Assembly: GCA_028583605.1 (NCBI GenBank) | Contig: CM053328.1 | Span: 36,761,610-36,825,609, forward strand | From: Dastarcus helophoroides | Lineage: Eukaryota; Arthropoda; Insecta; Coleoptera; Bothrideridae | Reading direction: 5' to 3' | DNA: 64,000 bases | Shown here: piece after piece, positions 26,603-34,099 of the stretch | How positions within the stretch are numbered: the first letter of the stretch is position 1 | Layout of the letters: every line of letters starts with the position of its first letter | The notes under the pieces: model-generated | What the model was told of the DNA's origin: nothing | The model's input: only the letters and a program-made list of their open reading frames with translations | Database searches by the model: none | Program-made: the position numbers and the translations under genes

Positions 26603-29600
26603 AAATTTATAAAAAAATAAATCCCATGATGAAATAGAACTTGGAAAAGAGGGAACTTTTGAGCCTTAAAAATTCAGGAATTTATTATTGAATTATTGTA
26701 GTTTAAATTTTTTTTAACATTTTGATTTAGTGGACTTTGGACACATTTAAAAAAATTACTATATTATTTTGTTATTTTAAAATTAAAGTAAAATTTTGTC
26801 ATTAACATCGAAACGCCAGAAAACCATTTCAAATTTTTTAGAGTATATTCGAGTATTCAACTGGAATTCCAAATTTCGAAAAAATGATGAAAATTTCGAG
26901 ATATTTTATAGATAAAGTTAAAAATTCTAAAAAAAAATACTGAAAATTAAAAAAAAATTGATTTAGTGTGGATATTAAATTTGAAATTTCGAAAAAATGT
27001 TGTAAGCAAATTTTATTTTATTTGCGAAATTTGTGCTCTTTTTATCCAAGCTTTCAGTTCAAATCTAATTTTTCTATTTTTTCCTAAAATGTCAACTGTA
27101 ATTTCAAAAAATGTTAAAAGAAATCTTGTTTTATTGTCATTCTGCTCAGATTAAATTCAAAATGAAAAAAAAAATCGGGTTTCTTAGGGATTAAATTCCA
27201 AAGGTCAAGAAATAAAAGTCAAAATGCAAAATGCAAGAAAGGAAAATTTCGGATTTCTTAGAGATTAAATTCCAAAGGTCAAGATAATAAGTGAAAATGC
27301 AAAAAAAATCGATTTTAATAACGTTTAGGAATTTTTTCAAAATAGTTAATCTTTTGTACTGATTCAAATTTAAAGTAGGAATTTCTAGTTTTCTTTTTAA
27401 ATTTCAGCTTTGAAGCAATATTGCCAATTAAATCGAAATTTTGAGACTAAAATCGACTTTAAACTATTGAAATCAAATTTAAAATTTCTATTCTAAAGGA
27501 AAATGGTGAGAAAAAAGCAACTTCAAGCCTAAAAGCTAAGTTAGCTACAATATTATAAAGGCGACACTTATGCAATAAATTGAAAATTCAGGTTTAACTT
27601 TAACCATTGCAATCAACTAACTTTCTCTTAAAATTTCGACTTTACAGCCAAAATTCCGAAGAAAAAACTCCTGCAATTTAAAAAAATTGGTTTTTGGAAA
27701 AAAGTAAAAATTTCGAGTAAAAAAAATCGAATCAAATTTACATAAATATTTGATTAAAACAACAAGAATTGAAATATAAAAAACTGAAATATATAAACTT
27801 GTCCCCTGAAACCAAGAAAGATTAAAAAACACTACAACGCGTTTCAACAGCCAAGCTATCATCCAAAATTTCGAGTAAAAAAAAATCGAAGTCAACTTTA
27901 CATAAATATTTGATTAAAACAACAAGAATTGAAATATAAAAAACTGAAATATAAAACTTGTCCCCTGAAACCAAGAAAGATTAAAAAACACTACAACGCG
28001 TTTCAACAGCCAAGCTATCATCTAAAATTTCGAGTAAAAAAAATCGAATCAACTTTACATAAATATTTGATTAAAACAACAAGAATTGAAATATAAAAAA
28101 CTGAAATATAAAACTTGTCCCCTGAAACCAAGAAAGATTAAAAAACACAACAACGCGTTTCAACAGACAAGCTATCATCTAAAATTTCGAGTAAAAAAAT
28201 CGAATCAACCTTACATAAATATTTAATTAAAACAGCAAGAATTGAAATATAAAAAACTGACATATAAAACTTGTCCCCTGAAACCAAGAAAGATTAAAAA
28301 ACACAACAACGCGTTTCAACAGCCAAGCTGTCATCTTCAAAGAGAGCAAACTTTGTTGTGTTCTTAAATCTGCCTTGGTTTCAGGGGACAAGTTTTATGT
28401 TCCAGTTTTTCATATTTCAATTTTTGAAGGTAACCAAGGACCAGTCCGTTCCATCAAAACTAAAACAACAAGAAAAAAAGCCTAATATTTTTGATTTTCT
28501 TTTCAAAATTTCGATTTTTTTTGGAATGTCAAGTTTAAACTTGAATTATTTCGGTCTTGAGCATCAAAATTTCCAGGAAGGAATACAAATTACAAAATTA
28601 TAAAAACTATTTTTGAAGAACTTTTTCTCAGAATTTCAACCAGATCAATTTGAATTTGTTAGTTGTTTTTTTTTATTGTAACTTTAAAATCAAACATTTG
28701 AAACTGAAGTTAAAGTTTGAGGACAGACTCGAAAAAATTTCTAATTCAACAAAAATTGATCTACAGATTTAGGATTTCAAGTTGGAATTTCATTTTAGAA
28801 GCTAAACATTCGAGATTAAATTTCGAAATGAAGTGTTAGGTCAAAATTGAAAATCTGTACAAAAATATTTCTCGAAATTTTGAGCCTAAAGTCGTTTGGA
28901 AATTGTATTGAAATTTTGAAAAGCAACCTCGGAATGTTTAAAATAAAAATCTTCTTAAATTAAAACACAAATATTGTCCCCTGAAACCAAAAAAAGATTA
29001 AAAAACATAACAAAGGTTGCCCTCACGCGTTTCGATACTCTTATCTCTCTGAAGATGATAGCTTGGTTATCGAAATGCATTAGAGCAGCATTTGTTGTGT
29101 TTTTAAATCTTTCTTGGTTTCAGGGAACAAGAAAGAAAAGCTTAAGATTTTTGATTTTCTTTTCAAAATTTCAAGTTTTTTGGAATGTCAAGTTTAAACC
29201 TGAATTATTTGGGTCTTGAGCATCGAAATTTCCAGAAAGGAATCCAAATTACAAAATTATAAAAACTATTTTTCAAGAATTTTTTCTGAGAATTTCAACC
29301 AGATAAATTTGAATTTGTTAGTTGTTTTTTTTTCATCGTAGCTTTAAAATGAAACATTTGGAACTGAAGTTAAAGTTTAAGGACAGACTCGAAAAAAATG
29401 TCTAATTTAATAAAAATTGATCCACAGATTTAGGATTTAAAGTTAAAATTTCATTTTGGAAGCTAAAATTTCGAGTTTAAATTTCGAAATGAAGTGTGAA
29501 ACCAAAAAGAAAATTGAAAATCTGTACAAAAATTTGTCTCGAAATTCAAAAGTCGTTTGGAAATTGTATTAAAATTATGAAAAGCAACCTCGCAATGTTT

Positions 29601-31014
29601 AAAATAAAAACCTCCTTAAAATAAAATTCAAATCTTGTTCCCTGAAACCAAAAAAGATTTAAAAACACAACAAAGGTTGCTATAACGCGTTTCGATACTA
29701 TTATCTTTCTGAAGATGATAGCTTAGTTATCGAAATGCATTAGAGTAACATTTGTTGTGTTTTTAAATCTTTCTTCGTTTCAGGGAACAAGATTTTAAAT
29801 TTTTGAAGATAACCAAGGAACAGTCCATTCCACCAAAAAAAAACCTTCTTCGAAATTTCGACATCTAACTGAAATTTTGAGACTTTTTTACTATAAATAA
29901 TTGTTATAAAAAAATCTTGAATTCTAGATTTTAGCTATTTCAAACTTAAGGTTCTGAACTACAATATTCTCTCGAAATTTAGAATTTACCTACAAAAATA
30001 AATTCGGGTTACGTAGCACGAAATTCGAGAAAAAAATCATCTTTTGGAAACGTAAACATTCTTATTATTTCATATTTTTGCGTTTAAATATTGTTTTAAT
30101 CTGCAGAATGTTTAGAAAATTTTTAACATTCTATCTTTTTACAAAACTTCAGTATTTCTGAAAAAAAAGTCGACATTTCGGGATCACAACTGATATTTTG
30201 TTAATAAATTAATTTGTATTTCGAAGGTTCCACTTCCAATTTTAAAATTAGGTTTTTTTCTAAATTTGATTTTTCTTTCTCTCTGTCGAACAAAATTCGA
30301 AATAAAAGTTTAAATCGGGAATTATAAGAAAATACTCAAAATTTCGAATTTATATTCTTCATGGTGGATTCTTATTGGTCGAAAATATTATGTCTATTAA
30401 TTTCATTTAACATTTCTGCGATCCAATTTGGAAATATTTAAATTTTTATTTATTTATTTTTTTTATTTGAATTTATAAACAAAATAATTCCATCTCATTC
30501 ACAAAATTTTCGTGTAAGTTTGATTGGGTATCCCACTTTTTTCTATAAATTTCCTGCTATAAACAGTCTAAGAGTTTAAGTTTGATTGGGTATCCCACTT
30601 TTTTCTACAAATTTCCTGCTATAAACAGTCTAAGAGTTTAATCGTTAAAAATATTCTTTTGTCATGTATTTCTTCCTTCAGTTCTCTTAGAAGATTCTTG
30701 GAGAATTGAAGTTAGAATTAGTAAAAAATGAAATAGAGGTAGGTGGCTCCAGAATAGCTTTTTGTTTGCTAGTTTTTTATTTTTAAAACAGAAAATAGTT
30801 TGCAGTCAAAATTTTATAATAAAAGTGAATGTGTAAAAAGTAAAAGACATTTATGTTTCGCTGTGATACGTAATCCAGGTCGTCGTTCTATCTATAGAAC
30901 AATTATATGTTCCGGCGCATCCACCAAATTTGCTTTCCCAGCAATGTTACATCCAAGTTAATGGTACTTTTGAATTGTTTGATGTAATACTTTACCTCAT
31001 AACTTATAACAATT

Positions 31015-31069
<55 letters not shown>

Positions 31070-31310
31070 CATATTAAGCAATAAATGATATTTAAACAAT
31101 CCACTATAGCAAAGGATAGCAAAGGTACCCCTGACATAATCCCAAGTATAAAATTGAAACTTTCTTTGTTAAATCAGTTGTCACCAAAAAATATTAACTA
31201 AATGTACTTACTCGGTCCTCTAAGGGACTTTCTTGATCCGATGAGGAGGATTCTGCGTTCACTAAGGCTAAAATGACAAAACTTATCAGAACGATGGAAG
31301 TGCGCAACAT
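6611..31310 (-). CDS. Neuropeptide precursor gene, long alternative isoform (orcokinin-B-type gene)
   Basis: Eight minus-strand exons join with fully matching phases: 31212-31310, 21882-21906, 16070-16096, 11481-11532, 11185-11277, 8847-8930, 8710-8784 and 6611-6764. Together they make 609 nt, that is 202 residues plus stop. The product starts with a clear signal peptide (MLRTSIVLISFVILALVNA) and would enter the secretory pathway. Two candidate peptides end in Gly-Arg, the pattern for amidation after basic cleavage: a KK site before VNEYFVLGGPLGR, and a KR site before SGALRLGGLIGR. The remaining C-terminus is acidic and Asn/Gln-rich and has no known domain. Classic orcokinin-A peptides (NFDEIDRSGF type) are absent. 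This isoform skips the large exon at 13.26-16.01 kb, which enters in the same phase, so it looks like alternative splicing. The exon chain is inferred from sequence only; no transcript was seen. Confidence 0.7.
6765..8709. other. Intron, AT-rich simple sequence
   Basis: The sequence is mostly 'gaaatttcgagaaaaaagt'-like low-complexity DNA. A roughly 600-bp internal duplication is visible, for example 'gggaatttcgagaaaaaagt' near 7127, 7660 and 8170. The long minus-strand frames (7807-8226 and 8207-8434) are made of this sequence and are not considered genes. Confidence 0.5.
8710..8784 (-). CDS. Alternative-isoform exon 7
   Basis: This is a 75-nt exon with a GTCCACAG acceptor and a GTAAGT donor, phase 2 in and phase 2 out. 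It codes YDRARMEYPFGIFLPPQKLL and then KSEI plus a split Trp codon. No domain is recognised. The aromatic, proline-containing segment lies right after the second peptide and could be a further processed fragment or a spacer. Confidence 0.65.
8847..8930 (-). CDS. Alternative-isoform exon 6 with second GG-x-x-GR peptide
   Basis: This is an 84-nt exon with a TCTTCCAG acceptor and a GTAAGA donor. It codes DEEILNSKR then SGALRLGGLIGRAARSPQ. Lys-Arg before and Gly-Arg after bound a 10-residue amidated candidate, SGALRLGGLI-amide. The GGLIGR end resembles the GGNLIGR end of the repeated peptide in the large exon. Confidence 0.65.
9040..9590. repeat. Three-copy tandem repeat, about 180 bp unit
   Basis: The phrase 'atttggatatttttttcgaaatgag...' and its neighbours recur near 9081, 9263 and 9450, with units of roughly 180-185 bases that differ by only a few substitutions. 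The array lies in an intron of the neuropeptide gene. Confidence 0.7.
10210..10580. repeat. Hammerhead fold-back element, two adjoining copies
   Basis: The outer arms read 'acaaatcttgtctcctgaaaccaag' and its inverse '...ggtttcaggaaacaagatttgt'. Inside are two nested palindromes built from the arm 'ggttgctctaa.acgtttcgatagccaagctatcatcttcagagag'. The right arm of the second palindrome carries the best-conserved ribozyme core of the window. Confidence 0.75.
10481..10521 (+). ncRNA. Hammerhead ribozyme candidate in fold-back repeat
   Basis: The order of parts fits a type I hammerhead. CTCT (10481-10484) pairs with AGAG (10518-10521) as helix I. The core CTGAAGA is at 10485-10491 and allows any base at its fifth position. 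Stem II is GATAAC-TTG-GCTATC (10493-10507, one mismatch here, GATAGC in sister copies). GAAA is at 10508-10511, then a minimal stem III C-GC-G, then U-U as the NUH cleavage site, predicted between 10517 and 10518. The conserved core is seen directly. Catalysis and the very short stem III are inference. Confidence 0.5.
11185..11277 (-). CDS. Alternative-isoform exon 5 with first GG-x-x-GR peptide
   Basis: This is a 93-nt exon with a TTTCTTAG acceptor and a GTAAGC donor. It codes a basic stretch (ANGRKNDKQKK) followed by VNEYFVLGGPLGRAARSLY. The peptide between KK and GR is predicted to be released and amidated. The GGPLGRAARS ending matches the GGLIGRAARS ending in the next exon, so the two exons probably share an origin. 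Confidence 0.65.
11481..11532 (-). CDS. Alternative-isoform exon 4 (ARETEGDLERK exon)
   Basis: This is a 52-nt exon between a GTTATAG acceptor and a GTAAAAG donor, phase 1 in and phase 2 out. It codes ARETEGDLERKLPITK plus the start of an Arg codon. The reconstructed junction gives a Lys-Arg dibasic site just before the next exon. An upstream ATG in the same frame (near 11548) lies before the acceptor and is probably intronic. Confidence 0.55.
11911..12310. repeat. Hammerhead fold-back element, two copies in tandem, partly deleted
   Basis: It starts with 'ggaactggcctaggtccttggtt' and ends with 'gaccagtccgttccacc', the outer terminal inverted ends of the family. A first palindrome with 'tctctgaagatgata' near 12062 is truncated. 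A second copy from about 12118 lacks its left inner arm. It directly borders the 170-bp tandem array. Confidence 0.65.
12313..13105. repeat. Five-copy tandem array, about 170 bp unit
   Basis: Units beginning 'agtaacttctgtgtttagatcaa' occur near 12313, 12484, 12649, 12820 and 12987. Each ends in 'ccgaggaccaaaccgttccaccaaaaa', which is the outer end of the fold-back repeat next door. The array therefore seems to have grown from the tail of that element plus flanking DNA. Confidence 0.8.
13252..13257 (-). terminator. Poly(A) signal of the repeated-peptide isoform
   Basis: AATAAA on the minus strand begins two bases after the TGA of the large peptide exon. This makes that exon a self-contained alternative terminal exon, so use of this signal would prevent inclusion of the downstream exons at 11.5-6.6 kb. 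Confidence 0.5.
13259..16011 (-). CDS. Large orcokinin-B-type repeated-peptide exon (terminal exon of the short isoform)
   Basis: After a TTTTTCAG acceptor the exon opens with LGQLDRIGGANLIGKR. From about 15.75 kb down it repeats a 13-codon (39-nt) unit SLDGIGGGNLIGR, about 18 near-perfect times in the 14.9-15.75 kb part and more loosely after that. The unit ends in Gly-Arg, so each copy should give an amidated 11-residue peptide, SLDGIGGGNLI-amide. IGGGNLI/V repeats with GR sites fit insect orcokinin B, a brain and midgut peptide family. It ends in SLDGIGGGNLIGR and TGA at 13259. Oddities: an in-frame TAA at 15947-15949 lies between the first peptide and the rest. Six one-base insertions near 14918, 14872, 14252, 14166, 14109 and 13976 break the frame, but they sum to zero modulo 3. 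The plus-strand frames of PPIPSKLLPIK type are antisense shadows. Confidence 0.75.
16070..16096 (-). CDS. 27-nt microexon of the neuropeptide precursor, branch point of the two isoforms
   Basis: The acceptor is a pyrimidine tract with CCCTTCAG and the donor is GTAAGT. It codes VQMPNFKP flanked by split codons (phase 1 in, phase 1 out). Two downstream exons can follow in frame: the large repeat exon directly after it (first exonic base 16011) and the 11481-11532 exon. This exon is therefore where alternative 3' splicing would be decided. Confidence 0.65.
16275..16375. repeat. Hammerhead fold-back element, right half only
   Basis: Only the right arm is present: 'tctctgaagatgatagcttggctag' followed by 'cgcattagagcagcc' and 'ctttcttagtttcagagaacaa'. 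The GAAA has been mutated (gtccaaacg), so no active ribozyme is expected. Confidence 0.6.
16480..16580 (-). repeat. Fragment of a poly(A) retroposon family
   Basis: 'tttattgatgtaacgatgag...aactcattccaaaaagaaagac...agtgtcctccta' matches the 3' part of the retroposon inserted in the mariner at 20160 and the copy at 25365. Only this terminal piece is present. Confidence 0.6.
16706..18330. repeat. Tandem satellite, about 375 bp unit, about 4.3 copies
   Basis: The start 'aggtggcgg(t/c)agta(c/t)tgagagt' recurs near 16706, 17080, 17461 and 17836, and again near 18172, at 374, 381, 375 and 336 bases. Copies carry 'cttcgaatctaataaatgtt' and 'ttcgctaggtggcagtgttt'. Open frames inside (17126-17332, 17495-17689) are chance frames of the satellite. 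Confidence 0.85.
18340..19230. other. Intronic AT-rich simple sequence
   Basis: No gene is seen. A loose repeat of about 300 bases ('aaatgtttaagcaaat', 'gattaaattc', 'taaaagtcaaaatt') is visible in three diverged copies. The same sequence type returns near 26950-27330. Confidence 0.4.
19233..19700. repeat. Inverted plus direct partial copies of the 375-bp satellite
   Basis: From about 19240 to 19385 the satellite occurs in reverse orientation ('ctagcgaaacggttgcttttggg', 'cccccagaagataagg'). From about 19390 it continues in direct orientation up to 'aataaatgttcaaatg'. The junction marks a rearranged edge of the array. Confidence 0.65.
20000..21463 (-). pseudogene. Mariner transposase pseudogene
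   Basis: The frame begins MAVSNAIIRACLL at 21463 and meets a TAA at 21422-21424. It then continues with the helix-turn-helix region (QKLFKKFASGDEYLEHEPRS, then RPSTINNDD). The WVPHQLSETNRLQR motif is present. Catalytic regions TCDKKWI, WYQDNARPHTA and SPDLAPSEYHLF are all recognisable; the third acidic residue appears as Glu rather than the Asp usual in mariner. A frame change occurs near 20755-20780, between NR and GVVWYQDN. The C-terminal part (IHFFNSQKQDFYKN, LVSRWKRV) lies beyond the nested insertion. One nonsense codon, one frameshift and one insertion make it inactive. Confidence 0.88.
20160..20539 (-). mobile_element. 380-bp retroposon inserted in the mariner transposase
   Basis: It is flanked by a 17-base direct repeat GTGTATCATCTCGTTTT (20143-20159 and 20540-20556). 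On the minus strand it ends AATAAATGGAAGT followed by a poly(A) run, as expected for reverse transcription of a polyadenylated RNA. Related sequence is at 24040-24360, 25365-25755 and 16480-16580. Whether it is a LINE tail, a SINE or a retrocopied transcript is not clear; no complete protein is present. Confidence 0.8.
21882..21906 (-). CDS. 25-nt microexon of the neuropeptide precursor
   Basis: It is flanked on the minus strand by a strong pyrimidine tract plus TTTTTGCAG acceptor and by a GTAAGT donor. It enters in phase 0 and leaves in phase 1, coding KFKLLRAN plus one base. That matches the phase-0 end of the signal-peptide exon and the phase-1 entry of the 27-nt exon at 16070. Its size and isolation inside a long repeat-filled intron make it easy to miss by gene finders. 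Confidence 0.6.
21907..23550. other. Intron DNA, unique sequence without recognised gene
   Basis: The composition is more balanced than elsewhere, with no tandem repeats. A GC-richer patch at about 22610-22760 holds 'ctccgcgccgggaa'. No exon with good splice sites and a useful phase was found. It could contain regulatory sequence of the neuropeptide gene, but nothing specific supports this. Confidence 0.3.
23551..23755. repeat. Hammerhead fold-back element
   Basis: The left arm 'caaatcaggtcccctcaaaccaagaaag' and right arm 'ctttcttggttttaagggacaagatttg' surround a shortened palindrome with 'gatgatagcttggctatcgaaacgca'. The CTGAAGA core is damaged (acagatgatag), so this copy should be inactive. 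Confidence 0.7.
24040..25360. repeat. First copy of a 1.4-kb repeat with an AG microsatellite
   Basis: Sequence from 'cttctagatagctttggttt' through 'cagtggcgcatcg' and a (GA)n/(GAAA)n tract (about 24615-25250) to 'tcaggaatttattattgaatt' is repeated about 1401 bases further on. The frame coding strings of R and E at 24990-25223 is a by-product of the microsatellite. The front part is related to the retroposon at 20160. Confidence 0.8.
25365..26715. repeat. Second copy of the 1.4-kb AG-rich repeat
   Basis: The same order of parts as the first copy, including the retroposon-like front (25365-25755), 'cagtggcgcatcc', an AG tract at about 26013-26600, and the tail 'tcaggaatttattattgaatt'. The front here also holds the poly(T)/'tttattgatgtaacg' end, so it is the more complete copy. 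Confidence 0.8.
27690..28455. repeat. Four-copy 159-bp array made from half a hammerhead fold-back repeat
   Basis: The unit 'aaaatttcgagtaaaaaaa...cttgtcccctgaaaccaag...gcgtttcaacagccaagctatcatct' recurs near 27708, 27866, 28025 and 28184. Each unit holds only the left arm of the fold-back. The last copy runs on into 'tcatcttcaaagagagcaaactttgttgtg' and the right arm to about 28455. Confidence 0.8.
28470..29850. repeat. 650-bp tandem duplication with fold-back elements at its joints
   Basis: 'tttttggaatgtcaagtttaaac' (near 28519 and 29170), 'gttaaagtttgaggacagactc' and neighbours occur twice, about 653 bases apart. Fold-back copies sit at 28961-29131 and 29620-29848, so the duplicated unit includes one fold-back each. 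The copy at 28961 keeps 'tctctgaagatgatagcttggttatcgaaa', while the one at 29620 is more diverged. Confidence 0.75.
30516..30640. repeat. 62-bp tandem duplication
   Basis: 'aagtttgattgggtatccca...cctgctataaacagtctaagagttt' occurs twice back to back with two base differences. It is a simple recent duplication with no other features. Confidence 0.8.
31017..31064. repeat. (TA)n microsatellite
   Basis: An uninterrupted TA run of about 48 bases, flanked on both sides by 'attaacatat'-type sequence, about 150 bases beyond the donor of the signal-peptide exon. Confidence 0.95.
31212..31310 (-). CDS. Signal-peptide exon of the neuropeptide precursor
   Basis: This is the first coding exon: 33 codons from ATG at 31310 to a GTAAGT donor, phase 0. 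It encodes a short n-region (MLRT), a hydrophobic core (SIVLISFVILALV) and a likely cleavage after VNA. An acidic serine-rich stretch (ESSSSDQESPLEDR) follows. A TATA box lies about 50 bases upstream, which supports this start as the promoter-proximal exon. The next exon with a matching phase and good splice sites on this strand is the 25-nt microexon more than 9 kb away. Confidence 0.75.
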
Positions 31311-31355
31311 TTTGAAATTCTGATGATGTTTGGTGGCGGAGCGCCTCTCATTGAA

Positions 31356-31364
31356 TTTATATAT
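31356..31364 (-). promoter_or_regulatory. TATA box of the neuropeptide precursor gene
   Basis: On the minus strand the sequence reads ATATATAAA about 46-54 bases before the ATG at 31310. It is followed by a short leader (the GCTCCGCCACC region) with no other ATG in frame between. Position and sequence fit a core promoter. The transcription start is not directly visible. Confidence 0.55.
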
Positions 31365-31812
31365 CCCGTTGGTATTTTCGGGATTGACAAGAGTAGGGAT
31401 ATCTGCAACCAATGCAGAGCCCACGTATTTTATCCTAATGGATGCGAATTAACGTCATACGTGGGGGAATTTGCTTTCTTGCGGTGTTTTATTCGATATT
31501 TACCAAAGTAGATTCTGTTAGATAAGACTTTTTTAGCAATCGATGTTTCGTGTGAAAATTCGGAATATTTGTTGATTTTTTTCGCATTTATTGTTATTAG
31601 TTGTCGAATTATAAACATTGGAGATGAAGTCGAGAAAAAAAGTCGAAATTAGGAGAAAGCAATCCAACTTGTTTATACTAATTGAATGAAAATTTCCAGA
31701 GAAATTTATAAAAAAAATTAAAAATTTTAATAACTTGAAAAACGTGTAAATTTGGCAAAACAAAGTCGACATTTCGAGAAGGTAATTCAATTTCAAAGAC
31801 AACGTATTAGTA

Positions 31813-32890
31813 GAAAAGTAAAACATTTTAATTTTTCAGTGGCATTTTAACAAAGTCATGTCAGTTTCTATAAAAAAGTTGAAACGCTGGAAACGCGTCA
31901 AGTAGGCATTTTGAAAGAAAAAACCGTCAACAATTCGAGAAAAAAATGAACATTTAAGGAAATCGTAAAATGTATGAGAACATTTATAATTTAATTCAAA
32001 TTTTCTAGAAAAAATTCGAAATGGGCCCGGGGCACCCGCCATTATTATTATTCTTTATAAATTTTTGTAGAAAAGTAAAACATTTTAGTCTTTCAATGGA
32101 ATTTTAACAAAGTCATGTCAGTTTCTATACAAAAAGTTGATTTTTTTTAAAACAACGCTGGAAACGCGTCAAGTAGGCATTTTGAAAAAAAGACCGTCAA
32201 CAATTTGAGAAAAAATGAACATTTTAAGGAAATCGTAAGATGTATGAGAACATTTATAATTTAATTCGAATTTTCTAGAAAAAATTCGAAATGGTCCCGG
32301 GGCACCCGCCATTATTATTATTCTTTATAAATTTTTGTTGAAATGTAAAACATTTTAATTTTTCAATGGAATTTTAACAAAGTCATATCAGTTTCTATAC
32401 AAAAAATTGAATTTTTTTAAAACAACGCCGAAAACGCGTCAAGTAGGCATTTTGAAAGAAAAAACATCAACAAATCGAGAAAAAATAAACATTTTAAGGA
32501 AATCATAAAATGTATGATGACATTTATAATTAAATTAGAATTTTCTAGGAAAAAATAGAAATGGGCCTGGCGCATCCGCCATTATTATTATTCTTTACAT
32601 ATTCATATAAATTTTTGTAGAAAAGTAAAACATTTTAATTTTTCGATGGAATTTTAATAAAGTCATGTCAGTTTCTATACAAAAAATTGAATTTTTTCAA
32701 ACAACGCTGGAAACGCGTCAAGTAGGCATTTTTAAAGAAAAAACATTAACAATTTGAGAAAAAATAAACTATTTTAAGGAAATCGTAAAATGTATGAGAA
32801 GATTTATAATTTGATTCAAGTTTTCTAGGAAAAATTCAAAATGAGGCCCGGCGCATTCGCCATTATTATTATTCGTTTCATATTCATATC
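31813..32890. repeat. Four-copy tandem array, about 265 bp unit
   Basis: Units starting 'gtaaaacattttaattttt' (near 31818, 32073, 32345 and 32625) include 'acgcgtcaagtaggcatttt' and end 'ccgccattattattattc'. The variable GC-rich end 'gggcccggggcacccgcc' stands out from the AT-rich body. Confidence 0.85.
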
Positions 32891-33427
32891 AATAGTCCAT
32901 ATTTTCAACTCTTATGTCATAGAATTCTAATATACATAACTTTGAAACTCTTGGAACAATAAAATATAAAAAAAAGTCGCCAGCGAGTGATTTTATTTAA
33001 ATATTGAGCCACATATAAAGAAAATTAATTCTAGTAATTCAATATTATTTCTCGCTAGCTCGCTTTTTTTTTACTGAATGTAGGCTTTTTAACTTTCTAA
33101 TAATTATTCTTTCTAAACAAACAATAAACTTGATTAAAAGGAATTAATTAATATAATACTTTTATTATTAATTATAAACAGTAGTCTGTGGTAGACAGAA
33201 AATCAATCAATACGGTAATGTAGAAAAAATATATTTTTGTTTACATATAATTATGATGGCACGTTGCGATATATGACAGTACTCTAATGTTAAGTGGATT
33301 ACATATGGTTCAATAAAATCGAGTACAAAACAAATCCAAAGCCAAACACTGTAAATGTCCATTAAAAGTGTTACATAGCGTTGGCAGCTTTATCAGTAAA
33401 CTAACCACATTCATTCAGTTTTTTTAA

Positions 33428-33860
33428 TGAAATACAAATCTTCTCCATGAAACCAAGAAAAACTAAAAAAACACAACAAAGGTTGCTTTAACGCGTTTCG
33501 ATAGCCAAGCTAGCATCTTCAGAGAAGATACTCAAGATACTCTGAAGATGATAGATTGGCTATCGAAAACGCGCTAGAGCCAACTTTGTTGTGTTTTTTA
33601 TCTTTCTCGGTTTCAGGGGACAATATTTGTATTTCATTTTTTTAAGATAACCAAGGACCAGTCCGTTCCACCAAAAAGAAAACTTTCTTCGAAAAAAAAA
33701 TGAATTATTGTTTTGGTGGAAAAAATTTATTTTTATTTTGGTTATTTTCAAAAATTGATATACAAATCTTGTCCCCTGAAAGCAAGGATTAAAAAAGACA
33801 ACAAAAGTTGCTCGTTCTTGGTTTCAGAGGACAAGATTTGTACATCAACATCTGTTCATT
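33428..33860. repeat. Two hammerhead fold-back elements
   Basis: The first (33428-33685) is full length, with 'gcgtttcgatagccaagctagcatcttcagag', then 'ctctgaagatgatagattggctatcgaaaacgcgctagagcc' and the outer end 'ccagtccgttccacc'. An extra A in GAAAA breaks its core. The second (33755-33855) has lost the palindromic centre and keeps only the outer arms. Confidence 0.75.
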
Positions 33861-34099
33861 TAATTTTGCTCCCTTCATATCGGCGGTGGACAGCTTTTTT
33901 CATCAACGGGACAAATAAAATTTTTACATTATGACGTTGACCGAAATGGATCCCTGAAATCAAAACTGTGCACCCTGCGAGTTAATTTAAAGTTTTCAAC
34001 TGAATTGTCGACTTTATTTCGATTTTTCTTTTCAACATTTTACTCAAAATAAAATAAAATTAGATTTTAATTTAGTCCAGTGGTTACCAAATTTTTTTG

